Shown: piece by piece, positions 1 to 7,078 of the stretch
Layout: the number at the start of each line of letters is the position of its first letter
Position numbering within the stretch: position 1 is the stretch's first letter
Assembly: GCA_036522155.1 (NCBI GenBank)
Contig: DATDGI010000030.1
Coordinates: forward strand, 1 to 18,751
Source: UBA9676 sp036522155
Lineage (GTDB): Bacteria > Actinomycetota > Actinomycetes > Streptosporangiales > Streptosporangiaceae
Reading direction: 5' to 3'
Length of the DNA stretch: 18,751 nt
Made by a program: the position numbers and the translations under genes
Notes under the pieces: model-generated
What the model was told of the DNA's origin: nothing
The model's database searches: none
What the model saw: the letters and a program-made list of their open reading frames with translations, nothing else

Positions 1-945
1 GAGTGGCCCAAGTGGGAAACCGTGATGTCGGCCGACCCGGTCGCCGGGGAGACGCTGGCCAGCCAGGCGCGCAACGCCCCGCTCACCCGTCCCCGGCCCG
101 GCCACGCCGACCTGGCGGGCATGCAGAAGTACGGGCATGACGACGCGCGGCCAGTGCTCGAGCGCGCCAGCGCCAGGGAGACCGCCGCCCGGGTGGCGCT
201 CGGCGAGGTCGCCCGGTCGTACCTGCGCCAGGCGTTGGGCATCGAGGTGGTGAGCCATGTGGTCGCGATCGGGCCGGTGTGCGCGCCGGTCAGCGTCCGG
301 CCCGGGCCCGCCGACGGTGGCCAGGTGGACGCGGACCCGGTGCGCTGCCTGGACCCGGCGGCCAGCGAGGCGATGCGGGCCGAGATCGACGCCGCCCGCG
401 GGGACGCGGATACCCTCGGCGGCGTGGTCGAAGTGATCGCCTACGGGCTGCCGCCGGGCCTGGGCAGCCATGTGCACTGGGACCGGCGGCTGGACGCGCG
501 GCTGGCCGGGGCGCTGATGAGCATCCAGGCGATGAAGGGCGTGGAGATCGGCGACGGGTTCGCCACCGCCGGCCGCCGTGGGTCGGCCGCGCACGACGAG
601 ATCGAGACGGCCGGGCCGGACGGCGGCGTGCGCCGGCGCACCAACCGGGCCGGCGGGGTGGAGGGCGGCATGAGCACCGGCGAGCCGCTGCGAGTTCGGG
701 TGGCCATGAAGCCGATCTCCACCGTGCCCCGGGCGCTGGACACCGTGGACGTGAGCACCGGCGAGCCGGCCAAGGCGATCAACCAGCGCAGCGACGTGAC
801 CGCGGTGCCCGCCGCCGGGGTCGTCGCCGAGGCCATGGTCGCGCTGGTGCTGGCCGACGCGGCCAGCGAGAAGTTCGGCGGCGACTCGGTCGCCGAGGTG
901 CGCCGCAACGTGGCCGGCTACCTGGCCTCGCTGGTGATCGCGTGA
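1..945 (+). CDS. aroC: Chorismate synthase, 5'-truncated by the window edge
   Basis: This enzyme converts 5-enolpyruvylshikimate-3-phosphate to chorismate, the last common step of aromatic biosynthesis, using reduced FMN in the cytosol. The frame is open from base 1, so the visible 314 residues are the C-terminal four fifths. Family members are about 390-400 residues, so roughly 80 are missing. Hallmarks seen are PLTRPRPGHADLAG with the conserved histidine, RASARETAARVALG, GGVEGGMSTGEPLRVRVAMKP, and NQRSDVTAVPAAGVVAE with the conserved aspartate. The internal GTG at 22 is not a plausible start because homology to the family continues upstream of it (EWPKWETVMS). The stop overlaps the GTG of aroK by 4 bp (GTGA), so this is the upstream gene of a coupled aro operon. 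Identification is very secure. Confidence 0.97.
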   Translation, partial: EWPKWETVMSADPVAGETLASQARNAPLTRPRPGHADLAGMQKYGHDDARPVLERASARETAARVALGEVARSYLRQALGIEVVSHVVAIGPVCAPVSVRPGPADGGQVDADPVRCLDPAASEAMRAEIDAARGDADTLGGVVEVIAYGLPPGLGSHVHWDRRLDARLAGALMSIQAMKGVEIGDGFATAGRRGSAAHDEIETAGPDGGVRRRTNRAGGVEGGMSTGEPLRVRVAMKPISTVPRALDTVDVSTGEPAKAINQRSDVTAVPAAGVVAEAMVALVLADAASEKFGGDSVAEVRRNVAGYLASLVIA

Positions 946-1523
946 GCCGGCCGGCCGCGGTCCTGATCGGCCCGCCCGGGGCGGGCAAGACCACCGTGGG
1001 CCGGCTCGTCGCCGCGCTGCTGGGCGCCGAGTTCCTGGACACCGACGACGTCGTCGAGCAGATGGCGGGCAAGCCGGTCAGCGACGTCTTCATCAGCGAC
1101 GGCGAGCCCGCCTTCCGGGAGCTGGAACGGGCGGCGGTGGCCGCCAGCCTGGCCAGCCACCCGGGGGTCCTGGCCCTCGGCGGCGGGGCGGTGATGGACC
1201 CGGCCGCCCGCGAGCTGCTGGCCGGCCACCGGGTGGTGTACCTGGAGACCGGTTTCGCGGCCGCCGCGCACCGGACCGGGCTGGACACCCCGCGCCCGCT
1301 GCTCATCGGCAATCCGCGCACCAGGCTGCGGGAGCTGCTGGCCGAGCGGCTGCCGGTGTACCAGGGGCTGGCCTGGGTCACCGTGCCCACCGACGACCGG
1401 GATCCGCAGGACATCGCCGACGAGGTGGCCCAGATCGTCAGCGCCGAGATCGCGGCGGAAGCCGGTGAGGGCGCGGGCACCCCGCCGGAAGAGGGCGACG
1501 CGGCGCTGCGGGAGCCGCCGTGA
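942..1523 (+). CDS. aroK: Shikimate kinase
   Basis: Phosphorylates shikimate to shikimate-3-phosphate with ATP, the fifth step of the shikimate pathway. The 193-residue product has a Walker A loop GPPGAGKTT (residues 10-18), the shikimate-contacting Asp in LDTDD (33-36), Arg59 in AFRELE, and the GGGA glycine loop (80-83). It also has a lid-type Arg region (TGLDTPRPLL) and ERLPVYQ near the end. The GTG at 942 is chosen because it overlaps the aroC stop as GTGA and starts immediately before the Walker strand. The open frame runs further upstream, but that part is only antiphase aroC. The last 20 or so residues (from GEGAGTPPEEG) are a low-complexity tail beyond the usual shikimate kinase end. 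The 3' end overlaps aroB by another GTGA. Confidence 0.96.
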   Translation: MSRPAAVLIGPPGAGKTTVGRLVAALLGAEFLDTDDVVEQMAGKPVSDVFISDGEPAFRELERAAVAASLASHPGVLALGGGAVMDPAARELLAGHRVVYLETGFAAAAHRTGLDTPRPLLIGNPRTRLRELLAERLPVYQGLAWVTVPTDDRDPQDIADEVAQIVSAEIAAEAGEGAGTPPEEGDAALREPP

Positions 1524-2599
1524 CGCTGACCCGGATCGAGGTGGGCGGCGAGCAGCCGTATCAGGTCGTGGTCGGCACCGGCGTGCTCGGCGAGCTGCCG
1601 CGGCTGGTCGGCCCGGCCGCGCGCACGGTCGCCGTCATCCACCCGGCGGGCCTGGGCCAGGTGGCGCGGCCGGTCTGCGGCGTGCTCACCGAGGCCGGGT
1701 ACCAGGTGCACAGCGAGGAGGTGCCGCCGGGCGAGGCGGCCAAGACCGTCGCGGTCGCGGACGGCCTGTGGTCCCGGCTGGCCGCGCACCGGCTGACCCG
1801 CAGCGACGTCATCGTCGGTGTCGGCGGCGGGGCCACCACCGACCTGGCCGGCTTCGTGGCCGCCACCTGGCTGCGCGGGGTGCGGGTGGTGCTGGTCCCG
1901 ACGACGCTGCTGGCCGCGGTGGACGCGGCCATCGGCGGCAAGACCGCGGTCAACATCGGCGCGGGCAAGAACCTGGTCGGCGCCTTCCACGTGCCGGCCG
2001 GTGTGCTCACCGACCTGACGGTGCTCGAGTCGCTGCCGGCCCCGGAATACGTCAGCGGCCTGGCCGAGGTGATCAAGGCCGGGTTCATCGCCGATCCAGC
2101 CATCCTTGACCTGGTCGAGGCCGATCCGGCGGGCGCCGTGGTCCCGCACGGCCAGCATGCCCGCGAACTGGTCGAGCGGGCGGTCCGGATGAAGGCCGAG
2201 GTGGTCGCGGCCGACCTGCGGGAATCCGGGCGCCGGGAGATCCTCAACTACGGGCACACGCTGGGCCACGCCATCGAGCTGTTCAAGAGGTACGAGATCC
2301 GTCACGGCGAGGCGGTCGCGATCGGCATGGTCTACGCCGCGGAGCTGGCCCGGCTGTCCGGCCGGCTCGACGCCGCGGCCTTTCACCGTCACCGCCGCGT
2401 CCTCACGGCGGTCGGCCTGCCGACAACCTTCCTGCACCCGGCCTGGCCCGCGCTGCGGGAGGCGATGGAGGTCGACAAGAAGTGGCGCGGCGCCCGGATG
2501 CGCTTTGTCGTGCTGGACGGGCTGGGCCAGCCGGCGATCTTCGAAGACCCACCTGAGGAGCTGCTCGTGCAGGCCTACGAGGAGGTGGCGCCGCGATGA
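1520..2599 (+). CDS. aroB: 3-dehydroquinate synthase
   Basis: Catalyses the second shikimate step, cyclising DAHP to 3-dehydroquinate with NAD and a divalent metal. The 359-residue length is normal for the family. Visible signatures are the NAD-binding GVGGGATTDLAGFVAATWLRG stretch, PTTLLAAVDAAIGGKTAVNI with the active-site Lys, and KNLVGAFHVP. The metal ligands are the Glu in GLAEVIKAG, a His in NYGHTLGHAIE and the His in RHGEAVAIGM. The GTG start at 1520 is fixed by its 4-bp overlap with the aroK stop, and the gene ends by overlapping the ATG of aroQ as ATGA. The start, reading MTLTRIEVGGEQPYQVVVG, is at the usual N-terminus of the family. Translational coupling with both neighbours is inferred from the overlaps. 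Confidence 0.97.
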   Translation: MTLTRIEVGGEQPYQVVVGTGVLGELPRLVGPAARTVAVIHPAGLGQVARPVCGVLTEAGYQVHSEEVPPGEAAKTVAVADGLWSRLAAHRLTRSDVIVGVGGGATTDLAGFVAATWLRGVRVVLVPTTLLAAVDAAIGGKTAVNIGAGKNLVGAFHVPAGVLTDLTVLESLPAPEYVSGLAEVIKAGFIADPAILDLVEADPAGAVVPHGQHARELVERAVRMKAEVVAADLRESGRREILNYGHTLGHAIELFKRYEIRHGEAVAIGMVYAAELARLSGRLDAAAFHRHRRVLTAVGLPTTFLHPAWPALREAMEVDKKWRGARMRFVVLDGLGQPAIFEDPPEELLVQAYEEVAPR

Positions 2600-3057
2600 G
2601 GCAGGTGCTGGTGCTGAACGGCCCGAACCTGGGCCGCCTGGGCTCGCGGGAGCCGGACGTGTACGGCAGCGCCAGCTTCGACGAGCTGGCGCAGGAGTGC
2701 CGCGAGGCCGGCCGGGAGCTTGACCTGCACGTGGAGGTCAGGCAGACCGACGATGAGGCCGAACTGATCGGCTGGGTGCACCAGGCGATCGACGCCAGGA
2801 CGCCGATGGTGCTGAACCCGGCCGCCTTCACCCACTACTCCTACGCGCTGCGGGACGCCCTGGCCATGCGGACCGCGCCGCTGGTCGAGGTGCACCTGTC
2901 CAACCCGGCCGCGCGGGAGGAGTTCCGGCACACCTCGGTCGTCGCGGCGGTGGCGGACGGCACGATCGCCGGGTTCGGCCTGCTGTCCTACCGGCTGGCG
3001 CTGCAGGCGGTCGCCGCCCTGGCGGCTGATTACCCTCACAAGCAGCGGCATGCCTAA
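2596..3057 (+). CDS. aroQ: Type II 3-dehydroquinate dehydratase
   Basis: Dehydrates 3-dehydroquinate to 3-dehydroshikimate, the third shikimate step. Type II enzymes are small dodecamers, and the 153-residue length fits. Key residues visible are NGPNLGRLGSREPDVYG, with flexible-loop Arg18 and catalytic Tyr23, then Asn74 and His80 in LNPAAFTHYSYALRDAL. His100 is in EVHLSN and Arg111 follows in EEFRH. The ATG at 2596 overlaps the aroB stop, so this is the fourth member of the coupled aro operon. The stop is only 40 bp before the best start of the following oxidoreductase gene. The gene is called aroD in some mycobacterial annotations, but the fold class is type II. Confidence 0.96.
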   Translation: MRQVLVLNGPNLGRLGSREPDVYGSASFDELAQECREAGRELDLHVEVRQTDDEAELIGWVHQAIDARTPMVLNPAAFTHYSYALRDALAMRTAPLVEVHLSNPAAREEFRHTSVVAAVADGTIAGFGLLSYRLALQAVAALAADYPHKQRHA

Positions 3058-3097
3058 CGACTGGCGGCCGCGCACCCACTGCCGGGAGGCCGGTCAA

Positions 3098-4150
3098 ATG
3101 CGCATCGGGATGTCCCTGAACTACGCGGGCGGGTTCGCAGAAACCGTGGCCGAGCTGGCCGACTACGAGAAGGCCGGCCTGGACATCGTGTTCGTGCCCG
3201 AGGCGTACAGCTTCGACGCGGTCAGCCAGCTCGGCTACATCGCCGCGAAGACACAGCGGCTGGGCATCGCCTCCGGCATCCTCCAGCTGTACACGCGGAC
3301 GCCCACGCTGACCGCGATGACCGCGGCGGGCCTGGACTACGTGTCGGGCGGCCGGTTCACGCTGGGCCTCGGCGCGTCCGGCCCGCAGGTGATCGAGGGC
3401 TGGCACGGGGTGCCCTACGACGCGCCGGTCGGGCGCACCAGGGAGATCATCGGCATCTGCCGGCAGGTGTGGCGGCGGGAGCGGCTGGAGCACGCCGGCC
3501 CGCACTACCAGATCCCGCTGCCGCCCGGCCGCGGGACCGGGCTGGGCAAGGCGCTCAAGCTGATCAACCACCCGGTCCGGGAGCGGATCCCGATCGTGGT
3601 GGCGGCGCTGGGGCCGAAGAACGTCGAGCTGGCCGCCGAGCTGGCCGAGGGCTGGGAGCCGATCTTCTACTTCCCGGAGAAGGCCGCGGCCGCGTGGGGG
3701 GAACCGCTGGCGGCCGGGCGGGCCAAGCGCGATCCGTCGCTGCCGCCGCTGGACGTGGTGGCGCAGGCGCCGCTGGCCATCGGCGACGACGTGGCCGGAT
3801 ACGCCGAACTGGGCCGGCCGCTGCTGGCCCTGTACGTCGGGGGCATGGGGCCGCACCGGGACCGGGGCCGCAACTTCTACTACGAGCTGGCGGTCCGGTT
3901 CGGGTTCGAGGCGGCGGCGAACGCGTGCCAGGACGCGTACCTGGCCGGCCGCAGGGACGAGGCGGCGGCGCTGGTGCCGGCCGAGCTGCTGGCCGGGACG
4001 TCGCTGATCGGGACCGCGGGGCTGGTGGCGGAGCGGGTCGCGGCGATGAAGGAGTCGGGGGTCACCACGCTGAACGTGACCCCGCTGGCGCCGACCCACG
4101 CCGACCGCGTCCGCCTGATCGAGAAGATCCGCGACCTGGCCCCCGCCTGA
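3098..4150 (+). CDS. LLM-class F420-dependent oxidoreductase, Rv3520c-like
   Basis: A 350-residue TIM-barrel protein of the luciferase-like monooxygenase superfamily, in the branch that uses coenzyme F420. Its sequence style (MRIGMSLNYAGGF, VFVPEAYSFDAVSQLGYIAAKTQRL, GRFTLGLGASGPQVIEGWHGVPYD, LKLINHPVRERIPIVVAALGPKNV) matches from memory the Rv3520c family. The physiological substrate is unknown. The start at ATG 3098 is preferred because GGGAGG lies eight bases upstream. An in-frame ATG at 3050 would overlap aroQ and adds 16 residues with no family character. It is probably read through from the aro operon, because I see no terminator or promoter in the 40-bp gap. A long hairpin follows the stop. 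Whether it acts on an aromatic or shikimate-derived compound is only suggested by position. Confidence 0.9.
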   Translation: MRIGMSLNYAGGFAETVAELADYEKAGLDIVFVPEAYSFDAVSQLGYIAAKTQRLGIASGILQLYTRTPTLTAMTAAGLDYVSGGRFTLGLGASGPQVIEGWHGVPYDAPVGRTREIIGICRQVWRRERLEHAGPHYQIPLPPGRGTGLGKALKLINHPVRERIPIVVAALGPKNVELAAELAEGWEPIFYFPEKAAAAWGEPLAAGRAKRDPSLPPLDVVAQAPLAIGDDVAGYAELGRPLLALYVGGMGPHRDRGRNFYYELAVRFGFEAAANACQDAYLAGRRDEAAALVPAELLAGTSLIGTAGLVAERVAAMKESGVTTLNVTPLAPTHADRVRLIEKIRDLAPA

Positions 4151-4162
4151 CAGCGTCGGCCA

Positions 4163-4215
4163 CACGAGCACGGACTCCTGTCGGTCACCATCACTGACAG
4201 GAGTCCGTGCTCATG
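4163..4215. terminator. Bidirectional hairpin between convergent genes
   Basis: A perfect 17-bp inverted repeat has arms at 4166-4182 and 4196-4212. It extends inward by a G-U, a G-C and a T-A pair to leave a 7-base loop at 4186-4192, and after one mismatch the outermost bases pair again. It lies between the stop of the F420-type oxidoreductase (4150) and the stop of the leftward ABC permease (4229). This is where a shared transcription terminator is expected. There is no T-tract on either side, which is common for actinobacterial terminators. Confidence 0.8.
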
Positions 4216-4228
4216 GAAAGGCGCGTTG

Positions 4229-5005
4229 CTAGACCGACTTCTGGTAGGCGCGGAAGGTGAGGACGGACAGGGCGGTGACGGCGATGGCCAGCACGGCCAG
4301 GCCGCCGCCCTGGGTCAGCACCTTGGCCCAGTCCGGGCTGGCGCTCATGGCCGACCGGCCCGCCACCAGCGCCCAGTTGACCGGGTTGCCGTCGGCCACC
4401 ACCCCCATCCAGTGCGGCATCAGCGCGGTGGCCATGAACGCGGTGGACAGGAACGTCAGCGGCAGCAGCAGGAACGTGTTGATGCCGATGATCGTCTCCC
4501 GCTGCCGGGCCAGCATCCCGACCGTGTTCGAGAACGCGCTGAACACGATGGCGATGAGCACCGAGCCGGCGATCAGCACCAGCACGCCGGGCACGCCACC
4601 AGGGTAGTGCGCGCCCGCCGCCCAGCCCAGGGCGACGATGATGACCGACTGCACGGTGGTCATCAGCGACTGCATGACCACCGACGCGTTGATGATGGCC
4701 GACCGGTGCAGTGGCAGGACCAGGAACCGGTCCATGATGCCGCGGTCGATCTCCTCCAGCACGGTCATGCCGCTCCACATGCTGGTGGACAGCGCGCTCA
4801 TGATCACCACGCCGGGCACCAGGTAGTCGAGGTAGGAGCTGGCGCCGAAACCAGGCAGCTCGACCACCTTGCGGAAGAGCGACCCGAACAGGAACAGCCA
4901 GATCACCGGCTGGATGAGGCTGATCACCAGGTAGGCGGGCTGGCGGGCGAACGCCCGCAGCTGCCGTCCGGTCATCAGCGAGGTGTGGGTGGCGATGGCG
5001 GTCAT
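4229..5005 (-). CDS. ABC-2 type transporter permease, DrrB-like
   Basis: Membrane subunit of an ABC exporter. The 258-residue product has about six hydrophobic segments in the ABC-2 pattern. The first is around PAYLVISLIQPVIWLFLFGSLF, and the conserved YLDYLVPGVVIMSAL and EEIDRGIMDRFLVLPLHRSAI block follows. A long membrane pair and LPLTFLSTAFMA come next, and the last helix is GLAVLAIAVTALSVLTF. This matches daunorubicin-resistance DrrB-type permeases that export drugs or lipids. The ATG overlaps the stop of the ATPase gene by 4 bp, and a GGAGG lies at a good distance upstream, so the two subunits are translationally coupled. The substrate cannot be read from sequence. Efflux of a toxic aromatic or antibiotic is a guess from family and from the adjacent PadR regulator. 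Confidence 0.92.
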   Translation of the reverse strand: MTAIATHTSLMTGRQLRAFARQPAYLVISLIQPVIWLFLFGSLFRKVVELPGFGASSYLDYLVPGVVIMSALSTSMWSGMTVLEEIDRGIMDRFLVLPLHRSAIINASVVMQSLMTTVQSVIIVALGWAAGAHYPGGVPGVLVLIAGSVLIAIVFSAFSNTVGMLARQRETIIGINTFLLLPLTFLSTAFMATALMPHWMGVVADGNPVNWALVAGRSAMSASPDWAKVLTQGGGLAVLAIAVTALSVLTFRAYQKSV

Positions 5006-6033
5006 CGTGATCCTCCGGTCTGGCTGGGGGTGCCGGCGGCCTGGTCGGCGTCGGCGAACCGGCGGCCGGCGTGCCGCAGGTAGACGTCGTCCAGCGAGGG
5101 CCGGGCCACGGTCGCGGCCCGGACGGCCAGGCCCGCGCCATCCAGCGCGGCCAGGACGGCCGGCAGCGCCGTGGCGCCGTCGTCGGCGCGGGCGCTGAGC
5201 TGGCTGCCGTCCACGCGGACCTCACGGATGACCGGCACCGGGCCCAGCGCGGCCAGCACGTGCTCGCGGCCGGGCTCCCCGGCCAGCTCGATGTGCACCG
5301 AGTCGCCGTGCAGCTGCCCCTTCAGCTCGTCCGGGGAGCCCTCGGTGACCACCCGGCCCCGGTCCACGATGGCCAGCCGGCCCGCCAGCCGGTCGGCTTC
5401 CTCCAGGTAGTGGGTGGTCAGCAGGATGGTGAGCCCGTCACCGGCTGAGAGCCGGCCGATCTCGTCCCACATGGCCGAGCGTGATTCCGGGTCCAGGCCG
5501 GCGGTCGGCTCGTCCAGGAACAGCACCTCCGGCTGGTTGATCAGGCCCATGGCCACATCCAGCCGCCGCCGCATGCCGCCCGAGTAGGTGCGGACGAGGC
5601 GGCCGGCCGCTTCGGCCAGGCCGAACCGGCCGAGCAGGTCGGCGGTCCTGGCGGCCAGGCTCTGGCCGCGCATGCCCTGGATCCGGCCGGACAGGAGCAG
5701 GTTCTCCCGCCCGGTCGCCATCGGGTCGGCGCCGCTGCGCTGGCCAACCACGCCGATGGCGTTTCGCACCTGCGCGGGCCGGGCCCGCACGTCCAGGCCG
5801 GCCACGGTGGCGGTGCCGGAGTCGGCCTGGGCCAGCGTGGTGAGGATCTTGACGGTGGTGGACTTGCCCGCCCCGTTCGGGCCGAGCAGGGCGAAGACCG
5901 TGCCCGCCGGAACCGCGAAGCTCAGCCCGTCGAGGGCCCGCACGCCCTTGGGGTAGGTCTTGACGAGGCGGTCGACCTCGATCGGGAACGTGGTGGCGGC
6001 GCGGCCAGGCGCCGCCTGGGTGGCTGTGGTCAT
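5002..6033 (-). CDS. ABC transporter ATP-binding protein, DrrA-like
   Basis: Nucleotide-binding subunit of the exporter formed with the downstream permease. The 343-residue product has Walker A GPNGAGKST (51-59), Q-loop region VVGQRSGAD, signature YSGGMRRRLDVAMGL, Walker B VLFLDEPTAGLDPESR and H-loop LTTHYLEEADRLAG. A C-terminal DUF4162-like part (HIELAGEPGREHVLAALG... ATVARPSLDDVYLRHAG) is typical of DrrA. The ATG at 6033 is chosen over an ATG 17 codons upstream because GGGAGGAA sits eight or so bases before it and family similarity starts after it. A 153-bp gap separates it from padR on the same strand, and that gap contains a large hairpin. Confidence 0.94.
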   Translation of the reverse strand: MTTATQAAPGRAATTFPIEVDRLVKTYPKGVRALDGLSFAVPAGTVFALLGPNGAGKSTTVKILTTLAQADSGTATVAGLDVRARPAQVRNAIGVVGQRSGADPMATGRENLLLSGRIQGMRGQSLAARTADLLGRFGLAEAAGRLVRTYSGGMRRRLDVAMGLINQPEVLFLDEPTAGLDPESRSAMWDEIGRLSAGDGLTILLTTHYLEEADRLAGRLAIVDRGRVVTEGSPDELKGQLHGDSVHIELAGEPGREHVLAALGPVPVIREVRVDGSQLSARADDGATALPAVLAALDGAGLAVRAATVARPSLDDVYLRHAGRRFADADQAAGTPSQTGGSR

Positions 6034-6141
6034 GCTGTTCCTCCCTGGTGGGTGGTGGATACCGGTCCAGAGCGGAGCAGCCACGTATTCTTGAGGTGCT
6101 CACTCGGGCTGGTCTCGCGCCGCGGGACCGGTTCGGTGGTC
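6034..6141 (-). promoter_or_regulatory. Presumed promoter region of the efflux operon
   Basis: The gap between the padR terminator-like hairpin and the ATPase start must hold any dedicated promoter of the exporter genes. I see no clear -35/-10 pair. GAATAC and TATCC-type fragments occur on the minus strand but are not well spaced. An 8-bp inverted repeat ACCGGTCC / GGACCGGT at 6061-6068 and 6125-6132 brackets the region. It could be an operator pair or chance in GC-rich DNA. A clear Shine-Dalgarno GGGAGG precedes the ATPase ATG. Confidence 0.3.
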
Positions 6142-6183
6142 ACGGCCCTCGGTCAGGTGTTGCCGCACCTTGCCGGGGGCCGT
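6142..6183 (-). terminator. Large hairpin directly after padR
   Basis: Arms at 6142-6152 and 6173-6183 pair over 11 positions with one wobble. After a 2x2 internal mismatch, AGGTG at 6055-type spacing resumes pairing at 6155-6159 with CACCT at 6166-6170, closing a 6-base loop. The structure begins four bases after the padR stop codon in the direction of padR transcription. It is probably a terminator or partial attenuator between padR and the ABC genes. No T-tract follows. Confidence 0.6.
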
Positions 6184-6186
6184 CCG

Positions 6187-6888
6187 TCAGTTGCTGCCGC
6201 CGTCCTCCCTTCCCGTGCCGGTCCCGGGCGGGGGATAGCCAATGGGATCGCCGGGCTCGCGGCCTTCTGGGCCCGGGCCGAACTGCGGTGGCCACTCGTG
6301 CCGGTCATGCACGTACTGCCAGCCGTCCAGGTCCGGGAACGTCCGGTCCTCGAACTCGGCCACCAGCCCGCGGACCCAGCCGAGCTCGGCCTCCCGCATG
6401 GCGATGTGATATTCGGCCTCCAGCAGGAACAGCCGGGGAACGCCGGTCAGGCCGGCCAGTTCGGCGCGGCTGTCGGCGATCGCCTGCTCCAGCGCGGCGA
6501 CCCGGTCCTTGAGCAGTTCCAGCGCGCGGCCGGGGCTGAGCACGGGCAGTTCCGACAGGGCCGCCTCGAACTGCGGGTACTCCTTGACCGGGACCGCGAT
6601 CAGCTCGGCCATCCACTCCTCGAGCTCGGCCCGGCCCGCGTCGGTGATCTCGTACACGGTGCGTTCCGGCCGCCGGCCCTCCCGGCTGGCCGCCGCCGCC
6701 GCGATCAGCCCGTGCTTGGCCAGGTTGCCCACCACGGTGTAGAGCGAGCCGTAGTTCAGCTTGATGCTGCGCTCCTTGCCGTAGCTGCGCATGGTGGTGG
6801 CCATCTCGTAGGGATGCATCGGCCGCTCGGACAGGGTGACGAGGACCGCCAGCGCCAGCGGATTGGCGACCGCGCGCCGACCTGGCAT
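6187..6888 (-). CDS. PadR family transcriptional regulator
   Basis: A 233-residue DNA-binding protein that probably represses the adjacent exporter genes, and perhaps itself, until a small-molecule ligand binds. The N-terminal PadR winged helix is clear: NPLALAVLVTLSERPMHPYEMATTMRSYG, LNYGSLYTVVGNLAKHGLIAA, GRRPERTVYEITDAGRAELEEWM. A C-terminal Vir_AT-like helical dimerisation domain follows to about residue 200. The tail is rich in Pro and Gly (from QFGPGPEG) and probably unstructured. The ATG at 6888 is chosen because GGAGGAGG lies a few bases upstream and homology starts there, although the frame is open much further. A good sigma-70-like promoter with two dyads lies 43 bases or more upstream. 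Pairing of PadR regulators with DrrAB-type exporters is well established. Confidence 0.93.
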   Translation of the reverse strand: MPGRRAVANPLALAVLVTLSERPMHPYEMATTMRSYGKERSIKLNYGSLYTVVGNLAKHGLIAAAAASREGRRPERTVYEITDAGRAELEEWMAELIAVPVKEYPQFEAALSELPVLSPGRALELLKDRVAALEQAIADSRAELAGLTGVPRLFLLEAEYHIAMREAELGWVRGLVAEFEDRTFPDLDGWQYVHDRHEWPPQFGPGPEGREPGDPIGYPPPGTGTGREDGGSN

Positions 6889-6914
6889 CTCAGCCTCCTC
6901 CAGCAATCCGGTGG

Positions 6915-6958
6915 CGTATATCCGGCTACGAGTATACGGCTGCGTGTATTCGCACGCA
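6915..6958. promoter_or_regulatory. Two dyads, candidate PadR operators
   Basis: Dyad A is CGTATA (6915-6920) and TATACG (6933-6938) with a 12-base spacer, and it overlaps the -10 of the padR promoter. Dyad B is TGCGTG (6941-6946) and CACGCA (6953-6958) with a 6-base spacer, and it overlaps the spacer and -35. Both are perfect. PadR proteins generally autoregulate through dyads at their own promoter, so these are the best operator candidates here. Confidence 0.5.
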
Positions 6959-6959
6959 A
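6931..6959 (-). promoter_or_regulatory. padR promoter, TTGCGT-17-TATACT
   Basis: On the minus strand a -35-like TTGCGT (6954-6959) and a -10 TATACT (6931-6936) are separated by exactly 17 bases. They are 43 bp upstream of the padR ATG. The segment is conspicuously less GC-rich than its surroundings. Direction and spacing point to padR as the target. Confidence 0.65.
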
Positions 6960-7078
6960 GTATCTGAGGAAAGGGGAGGCGGCGGCCGTGGGTGGCCCGG
7001 AGCTGGGCGGGTGGCCGCGGGCGGTGGGCTGGCTGCGGCCGGGCGGCCCGGAGTTGACAGCGCGGGGAGGATGGGCTG

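Noticed and set aside
779..2437. A 552-codon minus-strand frame opposite the aro genes
   Set aside because: Low-complexity composition and full overlap with aroK and aroB, which have catalytic motifs. No ribosome site.
7054..7059. A perfect TTGACA upstream of the GNAT gene
   Set aside because: No -10 is present 16-18 bases downstream, since that position is already inside the start of the coding region.
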